DNA of 64,000 nt from an uncultured Dorea sp. GTDB lineage: Bacteria; Bacillota; Clostridia; Lachnospirales; Lachnospiraceae. Shown piece by piece: positions 26,708 to 34,538 of this stretch (positions within the stretch are counted from its first letter, which is position 1; each line of letters starts with the position of its first letter). Below the pieces are notes generated by a model. It made no database searches. It saw only the letters and a list, made by a program, of their open reading frames with translations, and was not told the origin of the DNA. The stretch is taken from the NCBI GenBank assembly GCA_948602995.1, contig CAPEBR010000020.1:1-64000 (forward strand), in the 5' to 3' direction. Made by a program: the position numbers and the translations under genes.

Positions 26708-27052
26708 ATGAAACAGTGGAAGAAATTAGTAATGGTGCTTATGTGTGCAGGAGTCCTGATGAGTGTGACTGCCTGCGGAAGAGACGAGAATGCAGATGAC
26801 AACGGTGCAGTAAACAATGCCTCTGATGATGCCGGCACTTCCGGAACTACAGGAAACGGCACAACGGGTAATGGCACAAACGATGCTACGAACGGTAATA
26901 CAGGAAATAACAGCACCGGTAATGGTACAAATGACGGAGAAGGCGTCATGGACGAAATCGGCGATGACATAAAGGATGGAGCCGAGGATGTGGGAGATGC
27001 CCTGGACGGCAACGACACCAATAATAATGACAGGAAAGATACAGACAGGTAG
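26708..27052 (+). CDS. Small lipoprotein with Gly/Asn/Thr/Asp repeats
   Basis: A 114-residue protein with a lipoprotein signal peptide (MKQWKKLVMVLMCAGVLMSV, then TAC lipobox) followed by a low-complexity hydrophilic region of TGNGTN-type repeats and a short acidic helix containing DEIGDDIKDGAEDVGDAL. No catalytic domain is present. It is probably a cell-surface protein of unknown role. The ATG follows AGGGAG by 9 bases. A terminator follows directly. Confidence 0.75.
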   Translation: MKQWKKLVMVLMCAGVLMSVTACGRDENADDNGAVNNASDDAGTSGTTGNGTTGNGTNDATNGNTGNNSTGNGTNDGEGVMDEIGDDIKDGAEDVGDALDGNDTNNNDRKDTDR

Positions 27053-27057
27053 ATGGG

Positions 27058-27096
27058 AAAAAGCTCTATGCGCGGTATGTGGCATAGAGCCTTTTT
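27058..27096 (+). terminator. Terminator after the small lipoprotein gene
   Basis: GCTCTATGC (27063-27071) pairs with GCATAGAGC (27082-27090), flanked by an A-run and followed by CTTTTT. Confidence 0.85.
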
Positions 27097-27259
27097 AGTT
27101 ATGCAAAGCGGCTTGTCAGATCATCCATTTCTATATATAATGAAAAAAGAAAGTTGAATTGCTAACCGACCAGAAGAAGGAGGGATGTGCTGTGGGGCTG
27201 TATTTGAATCCGGCGAACAGTGGATTTACCAGAATAAGAAATGACATATATGTGGATAA
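27096..27259 (+). repeat. 164-bp direct repeat, left copy
   Basis: Identical except for two bases to 28553-28716. It contains the leader, ribosome binding site and first codons of an AAA-ATPase-like gene. The two copies bracket a secreted-protein gene. Confidence 0.92.
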
Positions 27260-27576
27260 GAGCGGGCTGATCAGCCTGATCAGTGAAACGATAGAGACGC
27301 CGAGGTTTTTTGACGTGTGTCAGCAGGCCGCGCCGCTTGGGGAAATCATTTGCAGCGAAAATGTTATACGCATATTATGATAAAACCTGCAATTCTTCGA
27401 AGTTGTTTGATGATCTTGTGATTGCGTGGGATGTGGAGATTAACGGAACATACAGACAGCATCTGAATCAATATGATGTCATCTGCCTTGACATGACAAA
27501 TATTCTTGGAAAAGAAGATCCGCACGACATTGTGTCTTTCATCTGCATTATAGAAAAATATCAGATGAGGATATAA
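27192..27576 (+). pseudogene. AAA-ATPase-like gene, frameshifted and truncated
   Basis: Starts with GTG 27192 after AAGGAGG and reads GLYLNPANSGFTRIRNDIYV, the typical N-terminus of the AAA-ATPase-like/DUF1703 family. The frame shifts by one base near a T6 tract at about 27307-27312, after which the next frame continues the same family with CVSRPRRLGKSFAAKMLYAYYDKTC, a Walker A variant. The homology ends at a stop at 27576, far short of the usual 500 or more residues, so the gene is a remnant. Confidence 0.75.
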
Positions 27577-27718
27577 GTTTGCAACTGTTCAGTAAATATT
27601 GAGACGTGAGGCATTCAAAAGCAACCTTTGTGGGTTTTAGACTGGATGTCAGCTTTTTGAATGCCTGGACGTATGGTGACATCAAAAATGGTTCAATATT
27701 GAGGAACAGCTTTCTTCA

Positions 27719-28351
27719 TTATAACTTTTTCGTTCGGTTTTTCTCTGTATTGAGAACCAGTTTGATTTTCTTGCATTGCTTTTTCATGTATTTTTTTTCT
27801 AAAGAGTTCAGCCTGGATTCGGAGACTGACTTTGGGCGTGAGGTTCCATAACTCACCTGGAAAATGCGGTAACGGTTGTATATGGCTGTACAGTTTATCT
27901 TCTGCTTAAGTTTACTGCCTGCTATGCGGTACAGAGTGAGACTGGTAGAATAGGGGCCTGTCTCACAATCACGGATCGCTTTGCATTTTTTGTTGTAATA
28001 GATTGACTTTTTCTTACCGGAAGCTTTATAATTGTAAGAACTGGATTCTGATACAGTTCCAAGCAGCGTTACCTTACCGCTCCGGATTGTGTAGACAGAA
28101 TAAATGTCATCACTGTAGGAGCTGCGTCTTGGTTTACTGGTAATCAGTTCCTTCACACCGTCCCGGTTTATATCAAGCGTAATGAAATAGTCCGAGCCGG
28201 ACATGCTTTGCTGAAGAAACTGGTGGTAAAGATTTTTGACTGTTTTCTTCCCCGGTTTTTTTGCTGCCTCCGCATAAGAAGGGATCATGAGGACTGCAAT
28301 GATTAAAAGCAGTACGGTAAGACAGTATCTTGAAACGATTTTCTTTTTCAT
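27719..28351 (-). CDS. Secreted protein with calcium-loop-like motif
   Basis: A 210-residue protein with a signal peptide (hydrophobic stretch LTVLLLIIAVLMIPSY, cleavage near AEA). The mature part is rich in Lys, Ser and Tyr and contains DINRDGVKELI, a DxNxDG loop like those of dockerins or EF-hands. Related proteins occur at 31035 and 42642. An inverted repeat (AGGCATTCAAAA, 27609-27620, with 27655-27666) lies beyond its 3' end. It is unusual in lying between two fragments of a duplicated pseudogene. Function unknown. Confidence 0.7.
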   Translation of the reverse strand: MKKKIVSRYCLTVLLLIIAVLMIPSYAEAAKKPGKKTVKNLYHQFLQQSMSGSDYFITLDINRDGVKELITSKPRRSSYSDDIYSVYTIRSGKVTLLGTVSESSSYNYKASGKKKSIYYNKKCKAIRDCETGPYSTSLTLYRIAGSKLKQKINCTAIYNRYRIFQVSYGTSRPKSVSESRLNSLEKKYMKKQCKKIKLVLNTEKNRTKKL

Positions 28352-28552
28352 AAATTCATTCCTCCTGAAATCAGATTATTCATATTGTTTAGTATAGCAT
28401 TAAGGTTTTAGAAATACAAGAGGTTACTGTTCACTCCGTGGCCAGTAACTACAAGAGTCTTAAAAACATATAGATTAAATCAGCTCTGACGCTAAAAAAA
28501 TAGAATTCCGTTTGCCTTGGGAGAGTAAATATAAATTTAAGCGTCAGTGCTG
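28352..28552. other. Intergenic segment with a divergent inverted repeat
   Basis: No gene seen. GTTACTG and CAGTAAC (28423-28449 region) form a short inverted repeat resembling the MITE ends, and CTGACGCT pairs with AGCGTCAG at about 28485-28547. Confidence 0.4.
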
Positions 28553-28716
28553 TAGTTATGCAAAGCGGCTTGTCAGATCATCCATCTCTATATATAATGA
28601 AAAAAGAAAGTTGAATTGCTAACCGACCAGAAGAAGGAGGGATGTGCTGTGGGGCTGTATTTGAATCCGGCGAACAGTGGATTTACCAGAATCAGAAATG
28701 ACATATATGTGGATAA
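28553..28716 (+). repeat. 164-bp direct repeat, right copy
   Basis: Matches 27096-27259 at 162 of 164 positions. Identity ends within the codon after VD, exactly where the second pseudogene jumps to its C-terminal segment. Confidence 0.92.
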
Positions 28717-28823
28717 CCTACGATGAAACTACAGGGAAGGTCCGTATACCAAATGAAGAGATTCATATGGAATTTACAAGGATTGTACGAGAAATAAGTT
28801 CAGACCGTCATAAAAATGAATAG
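28649..28823 (+). pseudogene. AAA-ATPase-like gene, internally deleted copy
   Basis: Starts with the same GTG and 24 codons as the copy at 27192, then passes out of frame into TYDETTGKVRIPNEE...FTRIVREI, the pattern seen near the C-terminus of the same ATPase-like family. The central several hundred codons are missing and the junction is frameshifted. Its terminal TAG overlaps the ribosome binding site of the DUF3990 gene. Confidence 0.65.
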
Positions 28824-28833
28824 GGGGATGAAA

Positions 28834-29508
28834 ATGATAAGACTTTACCATGGATCAGAGAACATTATAGAACGGCCCATATATGGAAAAGGCTCCTCGC
28901 GAAATGACTATGGCAAGGGATTCTATTGTACAGAGAGCGCGGAGCTTGCTAAAGAGTGGGCATGTTCCCGCGGAAATAGCGGGTATGCAAATATCTATGA
29001 CTTTGATGAGAATGGATTAGACATATTACGACTTAATAAACCGCCATATAATGTCCTTAACTGGCTGGCAGTTCTTGCACACAACAGAACTTACTGGGAG
29101 CGAGGCAGCATTTCAGAAAATGCCAAGAATTATCTGAAAGACCACTTCCTGGTAGATATTAGTACCTGTGATGTTGTGATTGGCTACCGGGCGGATGATT
29201 CGTATTTTACATTTGCAAAAAACTTTGTTTCAAATGCTATTTCATTGCAGCAATTAAAAGAAGCAATGATGTTGGGAAAGCTGGGAGAACAGATTGTTCT
29301 CAAGAGCGAAAAAGCTTTTGGACACATACATTTTTTAGGGGCAGATACAGCGGAAGCGAAAAAGTACTATGCCTTAAAGAACATCCGTGATAAAGAGGCT
29401 CAGATGGAATACCGGAACAGGGTAAGGAATCGCCCGAATAATAATGAATTGCTGATGATCGACATTATGAGGGAGGAAATGAAAGATGGAGATGAACGCT
29501 TACTATGA
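28834..29508 (+). CDS. DUF3990 protein, probable ADP-ribosyltransferase fold
   Basis: A 224-residue protein of the DUF3990 family. Three segments resemble the catalytic core of ADP-ribosyltransferases: His6 in IRLYHGSE, Tyr31 in YGKGFYCTES, and Glu152-Gln153 in LGEQIVLKS; the conserved GYRADDSYF lies at about 117-125. No signal peptide or secretion domain is present, so it should act in the cytoplasm. The ATG at 28834 lies 6 bases after AGGGGG. The gene overlaps the next one by 23 bases, an arrangement typical of toxin-antitoxin pairs. Toxicity and ADP-ribosylation are inferred, not shown. Confidence 0.75.
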   Translation: MIRLYHGSENIIERPIYGKGSSRNDYGKGFYCTESAELAKEWACSRGNSGYANIYDFDENGLDILRLNKPPYNVLNWLAVLAHNRTYWERGSISENAKNYLKDHFLVDISTCDVVIGYRADDSYFTFAKNFVSNAISLQQLKEAMMLGKLGEQIVLKSEKAFGHIHFLGADTAEAKKYYALKNIRDKEAQMEYRNRVRNRPNNNELLMIDIMREEMKDGDERLL

Positions 29509-30127
29509 GGGATACCTGGACAACGCACAGGATACATTGGGAAATATGATGGACTATGCGGTTCACTCCTGTGGTATTGCCGCAGAAAAGATTTTTGAAA
29601 TGTTTTTAATCTCAGGTGCTGCAAAACAGTTTGAGAGAGGGAATCCGCGGTATATAGCAGGAATGTCGGGGGCAGAACTTGCCAGCGAAGCAGTATTAAA
29701 GGTAACAGGGAAGCAGCTTGAAGAGCCGGAGGAGTACGACATGACTAAATCACCTGAATATTGGTGTGGCTGGATCCTTGCATACTATCAGTGGCGCACG
29801 GGAAGAAGTTTCCAGAAAATTCATCAGGTCGTTTCCATAGACGAGATCCTGTGTATGTATCCCACACATCATGAAGCAGATGAAGAGCGGTTTGTAGAAA
29901 CCATGGAATATATTTATCAGAAGAGACATACAAAATCTTATTTACAGCAAATGCGGGAAAACATAGGGATGGGAACAGATGAATTGTCGGAACAGACTGG
30001 AGTTCCAAAGCAGGTTATAGAGGGACTGGAAATGGATTTTACGAAGATCAATGCAACAGATACGATAACGGTGTTCCATCTGTCGCGGGTATTGGGCTGC
30101 TCCATGGAAATGCTTATGGAGATATAG
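29486..30127 (+). CDS. HTH protein paired with DUF3990, possible antitoxin
   Basis: A 213-residue protein whose N-terminal about 140 residues (including PRYIAGMSGAELASEAV and EYWCGWILAYYQWRTGRSF) I cannot assign to a named domain. The C-terminus, about 150-212, is an XRE-type helix-turn-helix (LQQMRENIGMGTDELSEQTG). The start ATG lies inside the upstream DUF3990 gene with GGAGGAA 7 bases before it, so translation is coupled. The combination of an upstream enzyme and a downstream DNA-binding protein suggests neutralisation plus autoregulation. Confidence 0.7.
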   Translation: MEMNAYYEGYLDNAQDTLGNMMDYAVHSCGIAAEKIFEMFLISGAAKQFERGNPRYIAGMSGAELASEAVLKVTGKQLEEPEEYDMTKSPEYWCGWILAYYQWRTGRSFQKIHQVVSIDEILCMYPTHHEADEERFVETMEYIYQKRHTKSYLQQMRENIGMGTDELSEQTGVPKQVIEGLEMDFTKINATDTITVFHLSRVLGCSMEMLMEI

Positions 30128-30194
30128 AAAGAGAGCATCGCTCTAGTGCAGCATTGCTGTACTGGACAGCTGACAGTAAGAGGAGGTTATAAAA

Positions 30195-30995
30195 GTGAGA
30201 TTCAGGCCATGTATAGATATTCATAATGGACAGGTCAAGCAGATTGTGGGGGGAAGCCTGACAGATTGCGGGGACAGGGCAGAGGAGAATTTTGCATCCG
30301 CTTATACAGCGGATTATTATGCGGACTTATATAAAAGGGACGGACTTACAGGAGGTCATGTTATCCTTCTGAATCCTCCTTCATCAGAATATTATGAAAA
30401 GACAAGGGAGCAGGCCTTTCGGGCACTTCAGGCCTATCCGGGCGGTCTTCAGGTGGGGGGAGGAGTTACAGCAGAAAATGCCGGGGAATACCTGGAAAAA
30501 GGAGCAAGTCATGTAATTGTGACGTCTTACGTATTCCAGAACGGACAGATCCACTGGGAACATATGAAGCGCCTGTGTCAGGAAGCCGGAAAAGCGCATG
30601 TGGTTCTGGATCTGAGCTGCAGAAGGAAGGAAGATGCTTACTATATTGTCACAGACCGCTGGCAGCAGTTCACAGACATTGCCCTTTCGAGGGGGCTTTT
30701 GGAGGAACTATCCCAGTACTGCGATGAATTTCTTGTGCATGGCGTTGATGTGGAAGGAAAAGCTTCTGGAATTGACGGGACTCTGGCAAAGATTCTGGGA
30801 AGCTATGCCGAAAATCCGAAGAAAGCTTCGGTAACTTATGCAGGCGGAATCGGAAGCTATGAGGATATCGGATATTTCCAGAGACTTACAGGAGGAAATA
30901 TTGATCTCACGGTTGGGAGCGCACTGGATCTGTTTGGCGGGCAGTTATCCTATGATAAAGTAAAAGCTATTTGCTGCAGCGTGGGAGTGCATTAG
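30195..30995 (+). CDS. hisA: HisA, eukaryote-type isomerase
   Basis: Phosphoribosylformimino-5-aminoimidazole carboxamide ribotide isomerase, the fourth step of histidine synthesis. The 266-residue barrel starts with FRPCIDIHNGQVKQIVGG and has GGLQVGGGVTAENA, VVLDLSCRRK and VTYAGGIGSYEDI. The sequence follows the fungal/plant HIS6 pattern rather than the usual bacterial HisA (which is about 240 residues). It starts at GTG after AGGAGG. No other his gene is near. It is an isolated gene next to an accessory islet. Confidence 0.85.
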   Translation: MRFRPCIDIHNGQVKQIVGGSLTDCGDRAEENFASAYTADYYADLYKRDGLTGGHVILLNPPSSEYYEKTREQAFRALQAYPGGLQVGGGVTAENAGEYLEKGASHVIVTSYVFQNGQIHWEHMKRLCQEAGKAHVVLDLSCRRKEDAYYIVTDRWQQFTDIALSRGLLEELSQYCDEFLVHGVDVEGKASGIDGTLAKILGSYAENPKKASVTYAGGIGSYEDIGYFQRLTGGNIDLTVGSALDLFGGQLSYDKVKAICCSVGVH

Positions 30996-31034
30996 CACGG
31001 AACAATATATGTGAAAAGCAAGGAGTGTTGTATT

Positions 31035-31982
31035 ATGAAAGTAAGAATAAGTAAATCTATTGCCATGTGTCTGACTCTGGTACTGCTAGGAGCTGGGTTC
31101 AGACCTGTGCCTGCATATGCTTCGACAAAGGCAGAAAAGGCCAGGGAGGCTTATATAAGGATTTTAAAGAGCAAGTCTCGTTTACAGAAGATGTCATTAT
31201 GGAATATAGGGGAGACCTGGTCTGACGTGGAATATGCGATAATTGATTTAAATAAGGACGGTGTACCAGAGCTATTAATAAGATCAGATGACGGACATTA
31301 TGAAATGCTGGCTGCTTATGTCAATGGTAAGGTAAAATGTATTGGGGGCGTCCCGGAAGGAACGACAGCAGGCTCAGGGCGTATTACAGTTTATCCAGAT
31401 CGGAAAATAGTATGCTTTACCACATATCATAATTGGAGATATCAGTCATATTATGAATTTGATGGAAAGAGACTAGAAGAAAAATGCGGGGTATGGAAGC
31501 TTAATAAACATAGAAGCTATAATATTAAGGGAAAGAATGTTTCTGAAAAGAAGTTTGCAGCATATAAAAAGAAGCTTTTAAAAGGATCGGAAGAATTAAA
31601 GGTGAAGTTTGAGAAAAATAAGTCGGAAACAAAGAGTAAGAAGGCATATTATAGCGGCGTGGGGTATCTTTGGGCAGAGCTTTCAGGCAGAAAAGATTCG
31701 ATTTCGAAAATTTCATACAAAGAGAAAAAAGTTACGGTAAAAGGGTCATTGATAAAAGCCTCATCCTTTGGGAAAAAAGGTTCCCGGCTAAAGGCCAAAT
31801 CAAGAACTTTCAAAATAGCAGAGCAGTGCAAATACTATTATACGACTGGAGAGGGAAGAAAAAGTCTTTCTAGAAAAAAGTTTTTCAAAAAGGTAAATGA
31901 TAATTACAGTTTTACAGGGCTGGCTATCTACATAAATAGCAGTGGTAAAGTGTATCGGATGGAAGTGGATTATAGTCTGTAA
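31035..31982 (+). CDS. Secreted lysine-rich protein with calcium-loop-like motif
   Basis: A 315-residue protein with a signal peptide ending near AYA-S. It contains AIIDLNKDGVPELLIRS, a DxNxDGxxEL loop like the proteins at 27719 and 42642, followed by a Lys/Ser-rich region and a C-terminal segment with repeated YYT and KKF motifs. The ATG at 31035 is preceded by AAGGAG; an in-frame GTG at 31011 lies before that site. No enzyme domain is recognised; a surface or matrix role is likely. Confidence 0.7.
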   Translation: MKVRISKSIAMCLTLVLLGAGFRPVPAYASTKAEKAREAYIRILKSKSRLQKMSLWNIGETWSDVEYAIIDLNKDGVPELLIRSDDGHYEMLAAYVNGKVKCIGGVPEGTTAGSGRITVYPDRKIVCFTTYHNWRYQSYYEFDGKRLEEKCGVWKLNKHRSYNIKGKNVSEKKFAAYKKKLLKGSEELKVKFEKNKSETKSKKAYYSGVGYLWAELSGRKDSISKISYKEKKVTVKGSLIKASSFGKKGSRLKAKSRTFKIAEQCKYYYTTGEGRKSLSRKKFFKKVNDNYSFTGLAIYINSSGKVYRMEVDYSL

Positions 31983-32040
31983 GAACAATCTGCCGGTTTT
32001 TCATATGAATAAAAACAAAATAATGTAAAAGTTTATATGA

Positions 32041-32064
32041 AAAATGCAGAAAGTGCTTGCTCCT
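32041..32064 (+). repeat. 24-bp direct repeat, left of the sugar cluster
   Basis: AAAATGCAGAAAGTGCTTG followed by C/T-TCCT. The same 24 bases with one mismatch occur at 42331-42354, immediately after the last gene of the cluster. The rest of 31983-32237 holds a GGCCGC/GCGGCC stem but no gene. Confidence 0.6.
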
Positions 32065-32237
32065 ATGATTCCCAGTCCGCCATTCACAATGAAATCTCTT
32101 CCGTCTTGAAATATAATCAGGAAAGCTCACTTTTTCCTCGTCCTGTGAGAACTCAAATTCTTCGGCAGAAGTGCTGGATGGCTTTTGGGCAGGGAGCTTT
32201 GGGCTCCGGGCCGCTACGAGCGGCCTGGGCTTTCAGC

Positions 32238-33260
32238 CTACAGAGAATCCTGGGTAATAATAGTGATGGGTATCTCGACATTATCTGTCGGGATATTTTT
32301 TTTGACGAGATATTCAAATAGGGTTTTTACAAGTTGATACCCTTGCTGCTCAGGGTTCTGCCCTATGACAAAGTCAACACATCCGCTATTTAGAAGAGTA
32401 ATGGAGTCAGGGGTCAGATCGTGGCAGATTACCTTTACTTTAGTGTTGAGGTTTAACAGCTCCAGTGCATGCCCGACACCTTCAATGCCGCCCCCTGTAA
32501 CATAGATCCCTTTGATATCCGGGTGATGATTACAGTATTCTAATGTAATTTTGAAAGCATCGTCCTTCCGGTCCTGATTTTCCTGTATGTCAAGAATCCG
32601 GATGGGAAACTGGGATTCAGAGATCTTATCTTTGAATCCGCTGGAGCGGTCCTGATGGCAGGAAAGACTTGAAGAACTAATGATCATCCCAATGTCCCCT
32701 CCTGAGGGAAGAAGCTTCATGAGTAGTCCGGCGGCAGTCCGGCCGCCTTTGTAGTGATTCTGTCCGACGAAGCAGAACTCATTTGTTCCCTCAATTCGGG
32801 AATTACATGTGAGTATGGCGATATTATTTTCTACCAGTTGGTTAATCTTGTTTTTTGTCATTGTGTCATTTAGCGGAAACACGGCGATGCCGCTTACACC
32901 TTCAAGCTCAAGTTCATTCAAAATGCTGATCTGCTCTGTTGGCTCCAGGGAAAATGGCATCTTAACGGATACATCTATGCCGAACGGACTGAATTCATTC
33001 TCCGCATTGCGGATACCTGTCAACATGTCGTGAATAAACGGATTATATTCAGGAGTAAGTACAATACCTATTCTGACAGGATTTCTGCTTTGGACTAGGG
33101 CTTTTCCTAAAAAATTCGGCTGATAGTTTAATTCTTTTGCAATCTGCAATATCTTATCGCGTGTTTCGGATTTTACTCCGGGACGGTCATTTAAAACTTT
33201 GTCTACAGTGCCGCGAGAAACATTCGCCAGTTCAGCAATCTGTTTTATAGTTACTGGCAT
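32238..33260 (-). CDS. LacI-family transcriptional repressor
   Basis: A 340-residue regulator with the N-terminal LacI helix-turn-helix (VTIKQIAELANVSRGTVDKV) and a periplasmic-binding-protein-like effector domain starting near NPVRIGIVLTPEYNPF. It is divergent from the sugar cluster and almost certainly controls it; the ligand may be the imported sugar or polyol, or a phosphorylated intermediate. The ATG at 33260 follows AAGGGAA by 9 bases and gives the usual LacI N-terminus; upstream in-frame ATGs do not. Three operator-like palindromes lie in the divergent promoter region. Confidence 0.9.
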   Translation of the reverse strand: MPVTIKQIAELANVSRGTVDKVLNDRPGVKSETRDKILQIAKELNYQPNFLGKALVQSRNPVRIGIVLTPEYNPFIHDMLTGIRNAENEFSPFGIDVSVKMPFSLEPTEQISILNELELEGVSGIAVFPLNDTMTKNKINQLVENNIAILTCNSRIEGTNEFCFVGQNHYKGGRTAAGLLMKLLPSGGDIGMIISSSSLSCHQDRSSGFKDKISESQFPIRILDIQENQDRKDDAFKITLEYCNHHPDIKGIYVTGGGIEGVGHALELLNLNTKVKVICHDLTPDSITLLNSGCVDFVIGQNPEQQGYQLVKTLFEYLVKKNIPTDNVEIPITIITQDSL

Positions 33261-33433
33261 GATGCGTTCCCTTCCTTTCTTTTTCATGATAAATCTTTTT
33301 TTGGCTTGCGCTGGAAAGACGCAGCCTTGATAAACCACTGCCCTGTCGGGCTGCTTTTTCATTTTTTTACAGATTCAAAGTCCTGTATGACATGCAGGTA
33401 TGTCATACGGGGTCTTTTGATCCTGACATCTTC

Positions 33434-33442
33434 ATTATAGCA
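33434..33442 (-). promoter_or_regulatory. Extended -10 promoter of the repressor gene
   Basis: TGCTATAAT on the minus strand, a perfect extended -10 element. The two upstream operator palindromes lie at about -35 to -70 relative to it, fitting autoregulation. Confidence 0.5.
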
Positions 33443-33471
33443 TATGTAAAGTGAGATGTGTAGTAAAAAAT

Positions 33472-33505
33472 GAGCACGAGCACAAAAAAATATGTGCTCG
33501 TGCAC
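33472..33505. promoter_or_regulatory. Two LacI-type operators, O1 and O2
   Basis: GAGCACGAGCAC (33472-33483) and GTGCTCGTGCAC (33494-33505) are near-palindromes centred 22 bases apart, each with the central CG typical of LacI-family operators. Confidence 0.7.
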
Positions 33506-33582
33506 GGAAAGAAATGAGTTAAAAACGCAATGTTTGTTCAAATATACCAAAATAAGTCTTAAAAAAATAGTAAATATGTCAA

Positions 33583-33611
33583 TTGAAAATAAAAAAAGAA
33601 GGTGGTTTAAT
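33583..33611 (+). promoter_or_regulatory. Promoter of the sugar cluster
   Basis: TTGAAA (33583-33588) and TTTAAT (33606-33611) with a 17-base spacer. Transcription would begin near 33618, just before operator O3, so a bound repressor would block initiation or clearance. Confidence 0.55.
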
Positions 33612-33625
33612 ATAGTACAAGAAAC

Positions 33626-33637
33626 GTGCTCGAGCAC
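33626..33637. promoter_or_regulatory. LacI-type operator O3
   Basis: GTGCTCGAGCAC, a perfect 12-bp palindrome, 17 bases before the epimerase start codon and centred 132 bases from O2. The spacing would allow repressor-mediated DNA looping. Confidence 0.75.
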
Positions 33638-33653
33638 AAATAAGGAGGATAAT

Positions 33654-34529
33654 ATGAAATTCGGAACAGGATATGCTTATTGGGGAACAGAGTGGAAATG
33701 TGATTATATTAAGATGGTGAATAAGGTTGCGGATATCGGATTTGACATCCTGGAGATTGGTGCAGACCATCTGTATCATATGGATGATGGTCAGATTGAT
33801 GCATTAAAGACTGAGGGCGGGAAAAGAGGCATTGAATTCACGACGAACAGCGGACCTTCAAAAGAGTATGATTTTGCATCAGAGGATGAAAGTGTAAGGA
33901 ATTGTGGAATGGAGTACTTCAAAACGATTTTACACAAGATGGCAAGACTTGGCTCCAAAAGTCTGGTGGGGGCAATTTATTCATACTGGCCGGTTGACTT
34001 TTCGGAGACAGCAACAGATAAAGAGGCGGCATGGGAGAGAAGCATTGCATGCCTGAAGGAGCTGAGCGGCACAGCAGAGGAACTGGATATAGAATGCGCT
34101 CTTGAAGTGTTAAATAGAAACGAGACATATATTTTAACAGACTGCACAGAGGCCATTGATTACATAGGGCGGGTCGGCAGCAAGAATATTAACATTCTGC
34201 TTGATACATACCATATGAACATCGAAGAGGATAATATGTATGATGCGATCCGTAAGGCAGGAAAACTGCTGGGACATCTTCATGTAGGAGAATGCAATAG
34301 AAAGCTTCCGGGTATGAATAATAGTATTGACTGGCAGGAGATCGGGAGGGCGCTGCGTGACATAGATTATCAGAAGGCAGTTGTCATGGAGCCGTTCTTG
34401 TTGAAAGGCGGGGAAGTTGGGCAGTCTATCAGAGTATGGAGAGATTTGAGCGGCAATGCATCGTCAGAGCAGATGGATCAGTATATTACAGATTCGCTTG
34501 TTTATCTTAAAAAGTGCTGTCTGGGATAG
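33654..34529 (+). CDS. Ketose 3-epimerase (tagatose/psicose type)
   Basis: A 291-residue xylose-isomerase-like TIM barrel of the D-tagatose/D-psicose 3-epimerase group, expected to interconvert ketohexoses at C3. Metal-binding and catalytic residues are present: Glu in CALEVLNRNE, Asp in ILLDTYHMNIEED, the His/Glu/Arg segment HVGECNRKLPG and Glu in VVMEPF. Substrate could be tagatose/sorbose, psicose/fructose or a ketopentose. It is the first gene of the plus-strand cluster, directly behind operator O3, with AAGGAGG ahead of the ATG. Confidence 0.85.
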   Translation: MKFGTGYAYWGTEWKCDYIKMVNKVADIGFDILEIGADHLYHMDDGQIDALKTEGGKRGIEFTTNSGPSKEYDFASEDESVRNCGMEYFKTILHKMARLGSKSLVGAIYSYWPVDFSETATDKEAAWERSIACLKELSGTAEELDIECALEVLNRNETYILTDCTEAIDYIGRVGSKNINILLDTYHMNIEEDNMYDAIRKAGKLLGHLHVGECNRKLPGMNNSIDWQEIGRALRDIDYQKAVVMEPFLLKGGEVGQSIRVWRDLSGNASSEQMDQYITDSLVYLKKCCLG

Positions 34530-34538
34530 GAGGAGAGA

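Noticed and set aside
27606..27851. 81-codon plus frame near the secreted protein gene
   Set aside because: It lies mostly opposite the secreted-protein gene and includes an inverted repeat; the Phe-rich product looks random.
33472..33505. Operator pair as a short CRISPR-like or tandem repeat
   Set aside because: Only two near-palindromic units in inverted orientation next to a LacI gene; an operator explanation is sufficient.
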